Shown here: piece after piece, positions 26,314-36,000 of the stretch
How the letters are laid out: each line of letters begins with the position of its first letter
Numbering within the stretch: the first letter of the stretch is position 1
Assembly (NCBI GenBank): GCA_005778115.1
Contig: SXKJ01000047.1
Coordinates: forward strand, 1-58,333
Direction: 5' to 3'
Length of the DNA: 58,333 nucleotides
Source: Planctomyces sp.
GTDB taxonomy: Bacteria; Planctomycetota; Planctomycetia; Planctomycetales; Planctomycetaceae
Made by a program: the position numbers and the translations under genes
The notes under the pieces: generated by a model
The model's input: only the letters and a program-made list of their open reading frames with translations
What the model was told of the DNA's origin: nothing
Databases searched by the model: none

Positions 26314-29300
26314 ATGAAGCTGTCGTCCTGGCTGAATCGTTTGTCGTCTCGCCGCCAAGTTCGTCGCCCTGTGCTCGTGGCGGAGATTTTTGAACCGCGA
26401 ACCCTGATGGATGCGACTCTTCCGAGTCTCGTCGCACAGACCAGTGAAGTGGAGGCCACGTCCGAAGAGATCGTCACCTTCGGCTCACCGGAGAATGGCG
26501 AAGACCCAAACCTCATCTTTTACTCTTTGGGTGGAGCGCTCCCTCAGGCACCGATCAACCAGTTTGGCTCGCGTGAGGAATTTGGTGACTACCTTTTGAA
26601 CCGCGCGCTGGCCCGATACGAGGGTCTCTTCGGTCAGCCCGAATGGTGGCATCGTGGGCCGGTCTATTTCCGGGGCGGCGAATTCTTGGCTCAAGCCGAT
26701 GCACCGGCGGCGGTTCCCGATCATTCCGAGACCAACGTCCAAGTTGACGGGGTCGATGAGGGGGATGTGATTGAGAACGACGGTCAGAATCTGTTTGTGC
26801 TCAACGGCAATGACTTGGTGATCCTGCAAGCGTACCCGGCCGGCGAGATGCGAGAACTGTCGCGAGTTCACTTCGAGGGGTACGCGATTGCCGAGTATCT
26901 CGACGGCAACCGACTGACCGTGATTTCGCAGGAGTACAGCTACGGAAGGGGCGCGGAGATTTTTGAACCGCGAACCCTGATGGATGCGACTCTTCCGAGT
27001 CTCGTCGCACAGACCAGTGAAGTGGAGGCCACGTCCGAAGAGGACGAAGTTCGCGGCATCGGCATCATGGCGAGTCGATTCGCCGCGCCGTCATCGACGA
27101 CGACCGTCGTCAGCACCTTCGACGTGACCGATCGCTCTCGTCCCACTCTGGAGAAGCAAACGCGGCTCGATGGCAATTATGTCGATTCGCGAGCTTTCAA
27201 TGGGCAGGTGCATGCCATCACCAGCCATGACCTCTCGCTCCCGGCACCGCAGACGGATGGGACGACCACAATCGACGTGCCGGTCTATTTCTACGACACG
27301 CCGACGATTCTGATGGATGTCATTCCCACTGAGTCCGTGTCTATTCAATCCTGTGATGCCATGCCCGTCGTTGATCCGTCCGATCGCTTCGCGGCCGAGA
27401 CTCAGCAGATCGAAGTTCCGGTCTATGAATCTCGCGAGTCGTATATCGCTCGCGTCCGAGAACAACTCGACTCGCTGATCGACAAGGCTCTGCCGCATTA
27501 CCAAAGCCTGACGTCCAGCGGGTTCGCGACGAGCGGAGTCATCAGCGAGATGTCCGCGATCGCTCGCGTGATCGATTCCGAGTCGGACTCCCTGTTGTCG
27601 GTCGTCTCGATCGACACACGCGGTGGGCAGCCGGGACTGATCAGCTCCAGTTCGGTCGTCACCGATTGGACGAACGGCATTCACGCGAATCGCGACCACT
27701 TGTATGTCTTTTCGCCAATCTACAACGACGGCGGCACACAAACGCGCGTCGTGCAATTCGCCTGGGCCAACGGTGGACGCGAAATCCAACTGCTCGCGTC
27801 GGGTGTCGTGGAAGGGACGCTGCTCAATCAGTTCTCCGCCGATGAGCACGACGGGCGGCTGCGAATCGCCACGACAACGTCGCACTACGACGCCGACACT
27901 GGCGTCTTCACGCAGGCCAACAATCTCACGGTCCTGGAGAACATCAACGGAACACTGACGGAAGTCGGCGCGGTCAACGGCTTCGCGAATGGCGAGCAGA
28001 TTTACTCCGCCCGCTACGACGGCGATCGAGCGTTCGTCGTCACGTTCCGCCAGGTCGATCCGCTGTTCGTGTTTGATCTCAGCGATCCGACGGCCCCGGT
28101 CATTCGTGGCGAGCTGAAAGTCCCCGGCACTTCCAGCTATCTGCAACTCATTGATGAGAACCATCTGCTCGCCATCGGCCGCAGCTTCGAGACGCAATCC
28201 ACGAAGGTCTCGCTGTATGACATCAGCGATCCCACCAATCCGTTTGAAGTCGATGAGGATATTCTGCCTCAATGGACTTGGTCGCAGGCCGAATGGGACG
28301 CGAAGGCGATCGGCTGGTTCGCCTCCAGCAACACGCTGGCGATTCCCACGTCCGGCTATGACGAGTCCTTTGGCTACCACAACGAACTGGTCGTGTTCCA
28401 CATCGACGTCACACAGTCGGGCGAATCGGCCATCCAAGAAACCGGCTCCGTGGAAGATGACGGCTACATCGTTCGCAGCGCGTTCATCGGCGAGGTGCTG
28501 TATGCGATCTCCAGCAACTCGGTCATCGCCACGAATATCAACAGCCCGGATGACATTCTCGGCCAGGTGGACTTCGCCGCGAACGCAACGATCGCCACGC
28601 TGACGCTCGAACCGGTGTACTCCGAGACCGACGACGGTGCCTCCGATTGGCAGTATCTCGACCTGCCTGATTCGCTCGATGAGGCGGAAGGGATGCTGGC
28701 GCTCGCCGCCGTCAATGTGCTGGACGGCACCGTTCGCGTGTCGTTGCTCGATGCCGAAGCCACCGTCAACGCCACGCTGCGAAACAACACGCTGACCCTG
28801 AGAGAACGCGGCCATCAAACTGAAAACGTATCGCTCAGCACAGCCTCGTCGCTGGTGATTGAAGGAACCGATCTTGGCGATCGCCTGAATCTGACGATCG
28901 GCCGATCCCGGAATTCGCCACTGACTTCCATCGTGATTAACGCCGGAGCTGGAGAGGACCGCGTGCAGCTTCTCGCGGTCGATCAGTCTTTCAATGCGGC
29001 GATCACCATCAACGGAGAAGACGGCAATGACCAAGTCGTCGTCGCGGGTGCGGTTCGAGCCGGGCTGCAACTCAACGGTGGCGAGGGATCGGATTCACTG
29101 ACCGGAGGCCGGGGCAACGACACGATCGACGGTGGAGCGGGCGACGACTCGATGATCGGCGGACGAGGTAACGACGTGCTGATCGGCCGCGATGGAGCCG
29201 ACGCGATCTTCGGCAACGACGGCAGCGACTCGCTCAGTGGCGGTGCTGGTCACGATCGGCTGAACGGTGGCAACGACAACGACGTCCTGTTGGGTGGCGA

Positions 29301-29493
29301 CGGCAACGACAAACTCTACGGAGGAGCCGGCAACGACCTCGCCCTGGGCGAAGAGGGTGATGACACCGTCGATGGCGGAGCAGGTTCCCGCGACACTCTC
29401 GTCGGAGGCTCCGGGCGCAATCGAATGGTCGGCCGCCGACAAGAAATCGTCGCGGCGTTTAACTACACCGCCGACTGGTTGAACTTCATCTGA
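26314..29493 (+). CDS. secreted beta-propeller protein with RTX calcium-binding repeats
   Basis: A 1059-residue extracellular protein. Order of parts: basic N-terminus with AEIFEPRTLM (23-32, LEPR-type motif); a secreted beta-propeller domain of the PF09826 type (about 135-840; SETNVQVDGVDEGDVIENDG at its start); then a C-terminal block of RTX nonapeptides (about 925-1035; GGRGNDTIDGGAGDDS and GGDGNDKLYGGAGNDL) that bind calcium in a parallel beta-roll. GGAG precedes the ATG by about ten bases. Residues 214-243 are an exact copy of residues 23-52 (30 residues, 90 identical bases) inserted in the propeller, so this protein carries two export motifs. Probably a surface-attached protein; ligand unknown. 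Confidence 0.87.
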   Translation: MKLSSWLNRLSSRRQVRRPVLVAEIFEPRTLMDATLPSLVAQTSEVEATSEEIVTFGSPENGEDPNLIFYSLGGALPQAPINQFGSREEFGDYLLNRALARYEGLFGQPEWWHRGPVYFRGGEFLAQADAPAAVPDHSETNVQVDGVDEGDVIENDGQNLFVLNGNDLVILQAYPAGEMRELSRVHFEGYAIAEYLDGNRLTVISQEYSYGRGAEIFEPRTLMDATLPSLVAQTSEVEATSEEDEVRGIGIMASRFAAPSSTTTVVSTFDVTDRSRPTLEKQTRLDGNYVDSRAFNGQVHAITSHDLSLPAPQTDGTTTIDVPVYFYDTPTILMDVIPTESVSIQSCDAMPVVDPSDRFAAETQQIEVPVYESRESYIARVREQLDSLIDKALPHYQSLTSSGFATSGVISEMSAIARVIDSESDSLLSVVSIDTRGGQPGLISSSSVVTDWTNGIHANRDHLYVFSPIYNDGGTQTRVVQFAWANGGREIQLLASGVVEGTLLNQFSADEHDGRLRIATTTSHYDADTGVFTQANNLTVLENINGTLTEVGAVNGFANGEQIYSARYDGDRAFVVTFRQVDPLFVFDLSDPTAPVIRGELKVPGTSSYLQLIDENHLLAIGRSFETQSTKVSLYDISDPTNPFEVDEDILPQWTWSQAEWDAKAIGWFASSNTLAIPTSGYDESFGYHNELVVFHIDVTQSGESAIQETGSVEDDGYIVRSAFIGEVLYAISSNSVIATNINSPDDILGQVDFAANATIATLTLEPVYSETDDGASDWQYLDLPDSLDEAEGMLALAAVNVLDGTVRVSLLDAEATVNATLRNNTLTLRERGHQTENVSLSTASSLVIEGTDLGDRLNLTIGRSRNSPLTSIVINAGAGEDRVQLLAVDQSFNAAITINGEDGNDQVVVAGAVRAGLQLNGGEGSDSLTGGRGNDTIDGGAGDDSMIGGRGNDVLIGRDGADAIFGNDGSDSLSGGAGHDRLNGGNDNDVLLGGDGNDKLYGGAGNDLALGEEGDDTVDGGAGSRDTLVGGSGRNRMVGRRQEIVAAFNYTADWLNFI
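26380..26469 (+). repeat. exact 90-bp repeat, copy 1
   Basis: First copy of a 90-base exact direct repeat; it encodes the LEPR-type motif region, residues 23-52 of the propeller/RTX protein. The second copy is 573 bases downstream, in the same frame. Confidence 0.9.
26953..27042 (+). repeat. exact 90-bp repeat, copy 2
   Basis: Second copy of the 90-base repeat, at residues 214-243, between propeller segments ending SQEYSYGRG and beginning DEVRGIGIM. No mismatch to copy 1, so it is recent or an assembly artefact. Confidence 0.9.
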
Positions 29494-29538
29494 TCCGACC
29501 CGACGCACGGTCGGCTCCGATGGAGCTCAGTCGCTTCT

Positions 29539-29605
29539 CCACTTGAGGCGTCCGCAAGGAGCTTGGCCCGCTATCACTTCGCGGACGTTTCAAGTGGTTT
29601 TGCTT
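29539..29605 (+). terminator. probable intrinsic terminator
   Basis: A stem of about 17 bases (29539-29555 with 29581-29597, mostly CCACTTGA..CGTCCGC) followed by TTTTGCTTT, 46 bases after the stop of the propeller/RTX gene. The fit to an intrinsic terminator is good but the loop is long (25 bases), so it could instead be a palindromic repeat. Confidence 0.5.
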
Positions 29606-29686
29606 TCCGTTGGTAGGTTCTCGGTGTCAGCCCGGCCCGAAACTGGCATCGCCCGATTGTCGAGGCGTTTCCTAGAATCCTGCACC

Positions 29687-30799
29687 ATGTGGGATTTCGA
29701 CCAAAAACATCCGGACTCGGCGGCTCGCGGCCGACGCGGCTTTACTCTGATTGAACTGCTGGTCGTGATCGCGATCGTCGCGGTCTTGATGGCGTTGTTG
29801 TTGCCGGCCGTGCAGCAGGCGCGTGAGCGGGCGCGGATGGCTCAGTGCCAAAACAATCTCAAGCAGATCGGTCTGGCGTTGGTCAACTACGAGGGAACGC
29901 ATCGCTGCTTTCCCCCTAGCTTTGTGCGGCAGGAGGACGGCAATCCGCCCCCTCCGCCGGGCGGTTCGGCGTTGCAGTACCGCACGCATTGGTCGGGATT
30001 TCATTTGATGCTGCCGTATCTCGATCAGCCGGCGTTGCACAAGAAATTCGACTTCCGCAAGACGTGGTTGTCGAGCATGACCGACATCACCGACCATTCC
30101 ATGTGGCTGCTCAACGCGACGGTGATTTCCACGCTGATCTGTCCGAGCACATCGCATCCGACGACGGCACTGGGGAACCCCGGCCTGTGGATGCAAGGCG
30201 CGCCGGCCGATTACTCGTTCAGCCATGGGGCGGACATCATTCGTGCGATTCCTGGTCCCGAAGCGGCCTGTCCGGGCGGATTGTTGCACTTCTGGCAGCA
30301 AGCACCGAACGGGACTCGCGGCGCGTTTGGGTACAACAGCACCTGCCGTCCGCAAGATATTCGCGACGGCACTTCGCAGACGTTTTTGCTCGGCGAAAAG
30401 TCGGGAGGGCTGTTGACCTACAGCGGCCCGAACTCCACCTATCCGACACTGCCTGTGGAGTACCCGTGGGCGATGGCGGCGGTCGCATACTTTGCTCCGG
30501 CGGGAGCGACGTGGGTGGTCGATCCGTTCGCGGTGACACGCGACATTCAGCTTCCCGATTGCCCAATCTCGCCGCCGGGGACCGGTGTCGCCTTCCCGAT
30601 GAATCCTCGTCCGCTCGTGCTGGGTGTCACGACGAGCGAACGGCCGCTGTTCTCGTTTCAGTCCTCGCACGTCAACGGGGCCGAGTTCGTCTTCGCCGAC
30701 GGCAACGTGCGGTTTCTGAATCAAAACATCAACCAGGGAGTCTTTGAAGCGCTTTCAACGATTGGCGGCCAAGAGACGGTCGCTTCGCAAGCGTTTTGA
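29687..30799 (+). CDS. DUF1559 pseudopilin-like protein
   Basis: About 370 residues from the ATG at 29687. The N-terminus has a prepilin cleavage site (RRGFTLIELLVVIAIVAVLM) for the prepilin peptidase, followed by a hydrophobic helix and the DUF1559 domain. The C-terminal segment FADGNVRFLNQNIN is the family hallmark. These proteins occur in many copies in planctomycetes and are thought to be pseudopilins or secreted surface proteins. The open frame extends upstream to 29543, but that part lacks features and crosses the terminator-like hairpin. Confidence 0.92.
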   Translation: MWDFDQKHPDSAARGRRGFTLIELLVVIAIVAVLMALLLPAVQQARERARMAQCQNNLKQIGLALVNYEGTHRCFPPSFVRQEDGNPPPPPGGSALQYRTHWSGFHLMLPYLDQPALHKKFDFRKTWLSSMTDITDHSMWLLNATVISTLICPSTSHPTTALGNPGLWMQGAPADYSFSHGADIIRAIPGPEAACPGGLLHFWQQAPNGTRGAFGYNSTCRPQDIRDGTSQTFLLGEKSGGLLTYSGPNSTYPTLPVEYPWAMAAVAYFAPAGATWVVDPFAVTRDIQLPDCPISPPGTGVAFPMNPRPLVLGVTTSERPLFSFQSSHVNGAEFVFADGNVRFLNQNINQGVFEALSTIGGQETVASQAF

Positions 30800-30855
30800 C
30801 CTACGAGGACCGGATCGTGCTTTGTCCGAGCGAAGAATTGGAGGAGTCCGGACCA

Positions 30856-30918
30856 TCAGCCGCAGGGCGCTAGCCCCGGTTCGAACCAGATAAACCGGGA
30901 CTAGCGCCCTGCGGCTGA
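30856..30918. repeat. palindromic intergenic repeat
   Basis: Near-perfect arms of 25 bases (30856-30880 and 30894-30918, TCAGCCGCAGGGCGCTAG.CCCGGT), one mismatch, 13-base loop, between the DUF1559 gene and the small lipoprotein gene. Its GCGCTAG core links it loosely to the CTAGC family. Confidence 0.8.
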
Positions 30919-30978
30919 CTGAGTGAACCCCAATTCTTAGCCGTGAAACAAGACTTGGGGTCGGTAACGGATTGACGA

Positions 30979-31383
30979 ATGATCCAACTTCCCCCAACAA
31001 CGACGTGCGTTCTGATCTGTTCGCTGCTGGCGTTGTCGGCCTGCGGTCAGCGCGACAAGTCGTTGGCGGAAGTGAGCGGCGACGTCACGTTCTGCGGACA
31101 GCCGGCGGTCGCGGAAGTGATGTTCGAGCCCTTGAGCAATACCGGCCAGTCCACGGGGCGAGCCTCCACGGCCACCTCCGACGAGTCGGGTCGGTTCCGA
31201 CTGCGATTAGACGATGAGCACACAGGTGCCAAAATCGGCCGTCACCGAGTCACGATTCGGGTTCAACGCATCATCGCGGCCGGCGACGTGCCGGACGGAC
31301 TCAGCGGAGCGATGAAGGCCACGCACCTGACTCGCGAAGTTCAATCCGGCGGCAACGAATTTCACTTTCGACTGACGTTCTAA
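30979..31383 (+). CDS. small lipoprotein, carboxypeptidase-regulatory-like
   Basis: A 134-residue predicted lipoprotein with lipobox LSAC (Cys22) after a hydrophobic stretch. The rest resembles the short beta-sandwich proteins often placed after DUF1559 genes in planctomycetes (VSGDVTFCGQPAVAEVMFEP, ...TSDESGRFRLRL). It sits about 180 bases downstream of the DUF1559 gene on the same strand, with a palindrome between. Function unknown. Confidence 0.75.
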   Translation: MIQLPPTTTCVLICSLLALSACGQRDKSLAEVSGDVTFCGQPAVAEVMFEPLSNTGQSTGRASTATSDESGRFRLRLDDEHTGAKIGRHRVTIRVQRIIAAGDVPDGLSGAMKATHLTREVQSGGNEFHFRLTF

Positions 31384-31496
31384 AACCCCACGAGCCGACG
31401 CAGAACCAGAGCCGCGCCCGTCAGAGAGCGGTAAGTACAAGGACTTGCGACCGCTTCCTGACGGACGCGACTCCAAATTGACACAAGTGAGACATA

Positions 31497-32897
31497 ATGG
31501 TGACGCACCGATTTCTGATGCTTCTGTTTCTCTGCGGTACGTTCGCGCTGCTCACCGGCTGCGGCGGCGAACGTCTGACACCGGCGGCGCTCGCCGCGCG
31601 TAAGGCTTTGCAGTTTGAGCGACCGCAGAACGCGCTCGAAAAACTGTCGGAAGGTGCCGGCGATCAATCCGTCGAAGGGCATTACTTGCGAGCCTGTGCG
31701 CTGGAGCAACTCGATCGCCTCACGGCGGCGAAGGCGGAGGTGAAATTGGCGATCGCGGCCGCTCCGAAGAATCCCAAGTACAAAGGCTACTCGCTGCGAT
31801 TGAAGTTGTTTGACGCCGACGAATCGGCCATCGATTCGCTGCTGCAATTGCACGACGAGAATCCGTCATCTGCTGCGGTCTCGCTGTATGCGGTCTTCGC
31901 GTATCAGGCCAAGCATGTGAAGCAGCGATCCGAAAACAAATTGCGAGCCGCTCGCGTACAGTTGGAAAAGGCTCAAGCCAGTTTGAAGACCGCCTTGTCG
32001 CTCGCCGCCGAAATCCCAGAATGCCAGCGCGAACTGGTGGAGATGGCGATCTGGTTCGAGCAACCCGACGACGCGCTCAAGTTGGTCGATACTCTGCTGC
32101 GTGACGAACCGGATCGTGTGGAGTTATTGCAACAGCGCGTCCGCGTGTTGCTGTTGTCCAAGCAGCCGGCCGAAACGATCTCGGCGGCGGCGACGGTGTA
32201 TAAGCGGCGGGGACGCACGGAAGCGGCGGCCGTCGAGTTCGCCAATGTGCTCAACCGCTTGCCGCCCTCGCCGGCGGTGATGGAGCAATACGATTCGATC
32301 CGCACCCAGTTCCCGGCGAACACGGCCATCCTGTTGCGGCACTGTTGGTCGCTCGGCAAAGGGGGCCGTGTCGTGGACGCCTGCCAGGAACTCGGAAAGT
32401 CGTTCGAGCAACAAACCGATTCGCGCCGCCGCCAGATTCTGGCTCAGTCCGCCGTGGCGATCCCGCTGGAGATGAACAACCCCGAAGTCGCCGCCGTGCA
32501 GTTGAAGAAATACCGCAAGGAGATCAGCAACGACCAGATGCTGGCGTTCTTCGAGGGGCAATTGGCCGAGCAACGTAAGGACTTTGCCCTGTCGGTTGAG
32601 AAGATGCAGGAGGTCGTCAACGCCTACCGCACCGACAGCAGCGCCTCTTCGGAACTCGCTCGCGTGGCGCTGACTCGCATTCGCCAAGTCTTGTCCGAGC
32701 GGCAACTCGCCGAAGAAATCCGCAAAGCCGCCGAGTTGACGCTGCGCCGCGCCGGGCTCAATCGTTACGACGAAGCCAACGTCCGCGAAGAAGCCCGCTC
32801 GCTGCTGAACGTGTTGGAATCCGAAGGGAGCCCCGTGCGAATACCCAAAGAGGGGCCGGCGGTCATCATCAAAGAGGATGGGGCTACCGCTAATTGA
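31497..32897 (+). CDS. TPR-repeat lipoprotein
   Basis: A 466-residue predicted lipoprotein: signal peptide with lipobox LTGC (Cys22), then helical TPR-like repeats along most of the length (for example LRACALEQLDRLTAAKAEVKLAI, QFERPQNALEKL, ELVEMAIWFEQPDDALKLVD). Such proteins act as scaffolds at membranes. It follows the small lipoprotein gene by 113 bases; there is no clear partner. Domain class is fairly sure, role unknown. Confidence 0.78.
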   Translation: MVTHRFLMLLFLCGTFALLTGCGGERLTPAALAARKALQFERPQNALEKLSEGAGDQSVEGHYLRACALEQLDRLTAAKAEVKLAIAAAPKNPKYKGYSLRLKLFDADESAIDSLLQLHDENPSSAAVSLYAVFAYQAKHVKQRSENKLRAARVQLEKAQASLKTALSLAAEIPECQRELVEMAIWFEQPDDALKLVDTLLRDEPDRVELLQQRVRVLLLSKQPAETISAAATVYKRRGRTEAAAVEFANVLNRLPPSPAVMEQYDSIRTQFPANTAILLRHCWSLGKGGRVVDACQELGKSFEQQTDSRRRQILAQSAVAIPLEMNNPEVAAVQLKKYRKEISNDQMLAFFEGQLAEQRKDFALSVEKMQEVVNAYRTDSSASSELARVALTRIRQVLSERQLAEEIRKAAELTLRRAGLNRYDEANVREEARSLLNVLESEGSPVRIPKEGPAVIIKEDGATAN

Positions 32898-32938
32898 CGC
32901 TAATCTTCGCTCATTGATTACAAGCGGTTGTAGAAAAT

Positions 32939-33023
32939 AGCACGACGCGCGAGCGAGCGGTCATATCGCCGAAAAACACAACCACTTGCTTGCGCGTCGT
33001 ACTGGTTTTCAAACTGCCTCTAT
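32939..33023. repeat. palindromic element, GCACGACGCGC family
   Basis: Inner arms about 32939-32961 and 32981-33003 (AGCACGACGCGCGAGCGAG type); the right outer end (33004-33023) resembles those at 14704-14723 and 26187-26206. It lies between the convergent TPR lipoprotein and CcsBA genes. It may block read-through but lacks a U-tract. Confidence 0.75.
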
Positions 33024-33036
33024 CGCCGATGCCCCG

Positions 33037-36000
33037 TCAACTATTTGTTGCCAAGACTTGGCTGCCGCCACCACTTTTCGGCAAGCAACCAATCCCGATG
33101 ATGACCAGTTGGCTGAGTGCGAAGAGCCCCAGTGCCAGCAGCACTCCTTCGGTGAAGCCGTAGCTGTGCAGGCCGACGCCGAGTTCATTCACTCCGAACC
33201 AGGACCAGCCGGTGAAGATGTTGCCGGCGACCGACAGCACCGCCATGCCGCGGCCGCTGACCATGCCGCCCCAGCGAGCGTGCAGGACCACCGCGTTCCA
33301 CAGCACGATGATCAGCGCGCCGTTCTCTTTCGGATCCCAGCCCCAGAAGCGGCCCCAACTGTCGTCGGCCCACAAACCGCCCAGCACCGTCCCCACAAAG
33401 CTGAAGAAGATGCCGAAGCAGAGTGTCCCGTAGATCATTCGCGACAGGTTCTTTTCCAGTTCCGGAGTCAGCGGTTGTGCCTCGCGATACTCTGCCTGCA
33501 TGTAGGCCCACGCGGTCGCTCCGATCCCGCACATCCCGCCGATGATGCCAAGCCATCGCACCGATTCGGCAGAGATACTGATTTCCGCCAGCGTCTCGAA
33601 CATCTCGGCGATCGGGCCAGGAAGCTGAAAACTGACGATCGCCACCAAGGCGGACATTGCCAGAGCGAACGCCAGCGGCTGCCGATAGGCGATATAGAGC
33701 AGCCCCAGGATCCCCGACAGGAACGTCATCGCGTAGCCCATGTTGATCGTGGTGACGTGCGTCGCCAGCCAGAACTGGGTATCGAGCACCGCGACCAAGA
33801 CTTTGAACGTATCGCCGTCGCCGCTGAGGAAGTGAGCGATCAACAGCGTGGCGAAACCAGCACCAGATGCGACCACATTGCCGACCCCTGACTTGTAGAT
33901 TTTCTCCATCGCGAGACACAGAGCGACGATCCCCCAGCCAATGAAAACCGCCGTCGTATACAAGTTCGTTACCGGCGGCCGCCCCGAAATCACCATGCGA
34001 GCGATCATCGCGAACGTGTGCAGTCCAATTGTGAATAGGCAGATCGCAAACGCGGTGCGATTGAGCGTGCGGGTCCAGCCGAGCATCGCGACAAGCGCTA
34101 ACAGCCCGGCAAAGAAGTAGAGCATCGACGCCAGCAGGAACGGCTGGAACGAATTGAAGAACCACTCGAAGTCGATGCGACTCATCCCCACGCCGTCGAA
34201 TGACTCCGTTTTCAATGAATCGCGATAACCAGCCACGGCACCGTTGAAGCCCGACACGTTGCCCGTTTCATAGTCCGTCAGAATCGCCCGCCACGCGGCC
34301 ACTGCTGGATGAGATTTACGAGCACCTCCCTTGGTCAGCGCGTCCATGTCTTTGACATCCATCTTCTCGACATCGGGGTAACGTCGCTTCAGCCAGTTCC
34401 GAGACTCGGTGAGTTGCACGTTCTCATCCATCGAAAGCCGCTGGTTTTCGTCGGCGAGGACTTCGCCGATTTGAGTCAGGGCGAATTTCACGATCAGGCG
34501 ATGTTCCGGTTGGTCGTCGAGCGGTTGCATCAGTTCGGCCAGTGTGAGGAAGTCCCAGTAGTCGTTCGTGTCGTTGGCCGGAGGTACGACGCGTGCGAGC
34601 TTGGTTTCTCGCAAGGCCGCTTCAAAACCGACCGCTCGCTGCAAGCGTTCCATCGGCGCGCGAGCTTCGATCTCCGGCGGCTCGGAAAAGCGTGTCAGCG
34701 TCTCGTACAGGCCGAACTTACGCTCGAACTCGATCGCCTTGCGATCTTCGACGCTCATGTTGAGAGCGCCCTTTTTGCGAGCCTCGTCAGTCTTCATGCC
34801 GAGCTTTACCAGCCGCCGATCGCGGGGCATCTTGTCTTTCTCGTCCGGCTGCTCGGTGATTTCCGCCAGCGAGTACCGATAGCCTTTGCGCGGTTCCAGA
34901 TTCAAAGCCTTGAGCACTTCCAGATTCTCGATACGGATGACCTTGTGATGCTTGGCCTCGTTCGGCCGAGCGACCAGGTCCATCAACCAGCGAATCGCCG
35001 GCTCGGTACGGGTCTTGGTCTTGCCGTCTTCCTGGTATTCGAACTTGAACGTCTCGGTACCGGAGATGACTCGCAGCAGGTTGCGAGCATAAGTGTCGAG
35101 CGGCTTGACCCGGCCATCCGCGACGACGGGCAAGTGCCCCACCGCCGCATAGTCAAATTGCTTGTCGGGCGTCGTCGGAGTCTTCGTCTTGCTGAAGACC
35201 CACAACGCGAGGAACGCGACCGTGACGATGGGCACCCAGCGAGCCGCTCCTTCGACGGTGGTTTTCTGGACGACTTTGATCTCGCGAGCACGACGATCCA
35301 GGAACCGCAGCAGCGTCACCGAAAACTGAAACATCATCCCGACCGCCACGATCATGCACGCCACATACGGAATCATCCAGCCGCTGTTCGTGACGACTTG
35401 CAGCGTTGAGTACTCCTTGGCGTTCGCCTGCGTGTAGCCGCTTTGATAGAAAGTTTCGCCCGCGTACCGCAGCGGATTGTTCATCCAAACGTGATGCTCG
35501 AAGACCGATGGCGAGCCGTCCGCTTTCAGGTGCGAGTAATCCGTCACGCGAATGTCCGAGGAATAATTCCGGGCAGTGCTCGTGCCGACGTAATTCGTGC
35601 CATCCACGTCGATCAGTTCGACCGTGTACGGCTTGTAGTCACGGCGGAACCGCAACGAGAGGTTGTACCTCTTGCCATCCACTTCGACCGGCTCCTCCAT
35701 CGAGAGCAGCGTGCTGACCAGATAGGTGCCAATCTCTTCGCCACTTCCGCGTTTCGCCAAGCGGACGATAGCACCCGGCAAGTCCACTTTGGCATCGGTA
35801 TCGACGCCAGTCGAACCTCCTACAGGCACCAGCGCTTCCCTTTTTCCGATACCGTGCGTCGCCTCAATCTTGTGCTCGTCCGTCGGCGGCCGGATGCGGG
35901 CGTTGCCGTAATACTTCAGCACCTCGATATCGAATGGCAGCAGTTCGTTGGTGATCTTGCCCTTGCCGATGCTTTTCTTCAGTCGCGATCCGGGGACGAC

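Noticed and set aside
27091..29070. long minus-strand open frame of 659 codons opposite the propeller/RTX gene
   Set aside because: It is antisense to a clearly real protein; composition is Arg/Asp/Val-rich as expected for a shadow frame in GC-rich DNA.
30870..30905. possible tRNA-like GGTTCGAACC sequence
   Set aside because: It is the loop of a palindromic repeat; no acceptor, D or anticodon arms can be drawn.
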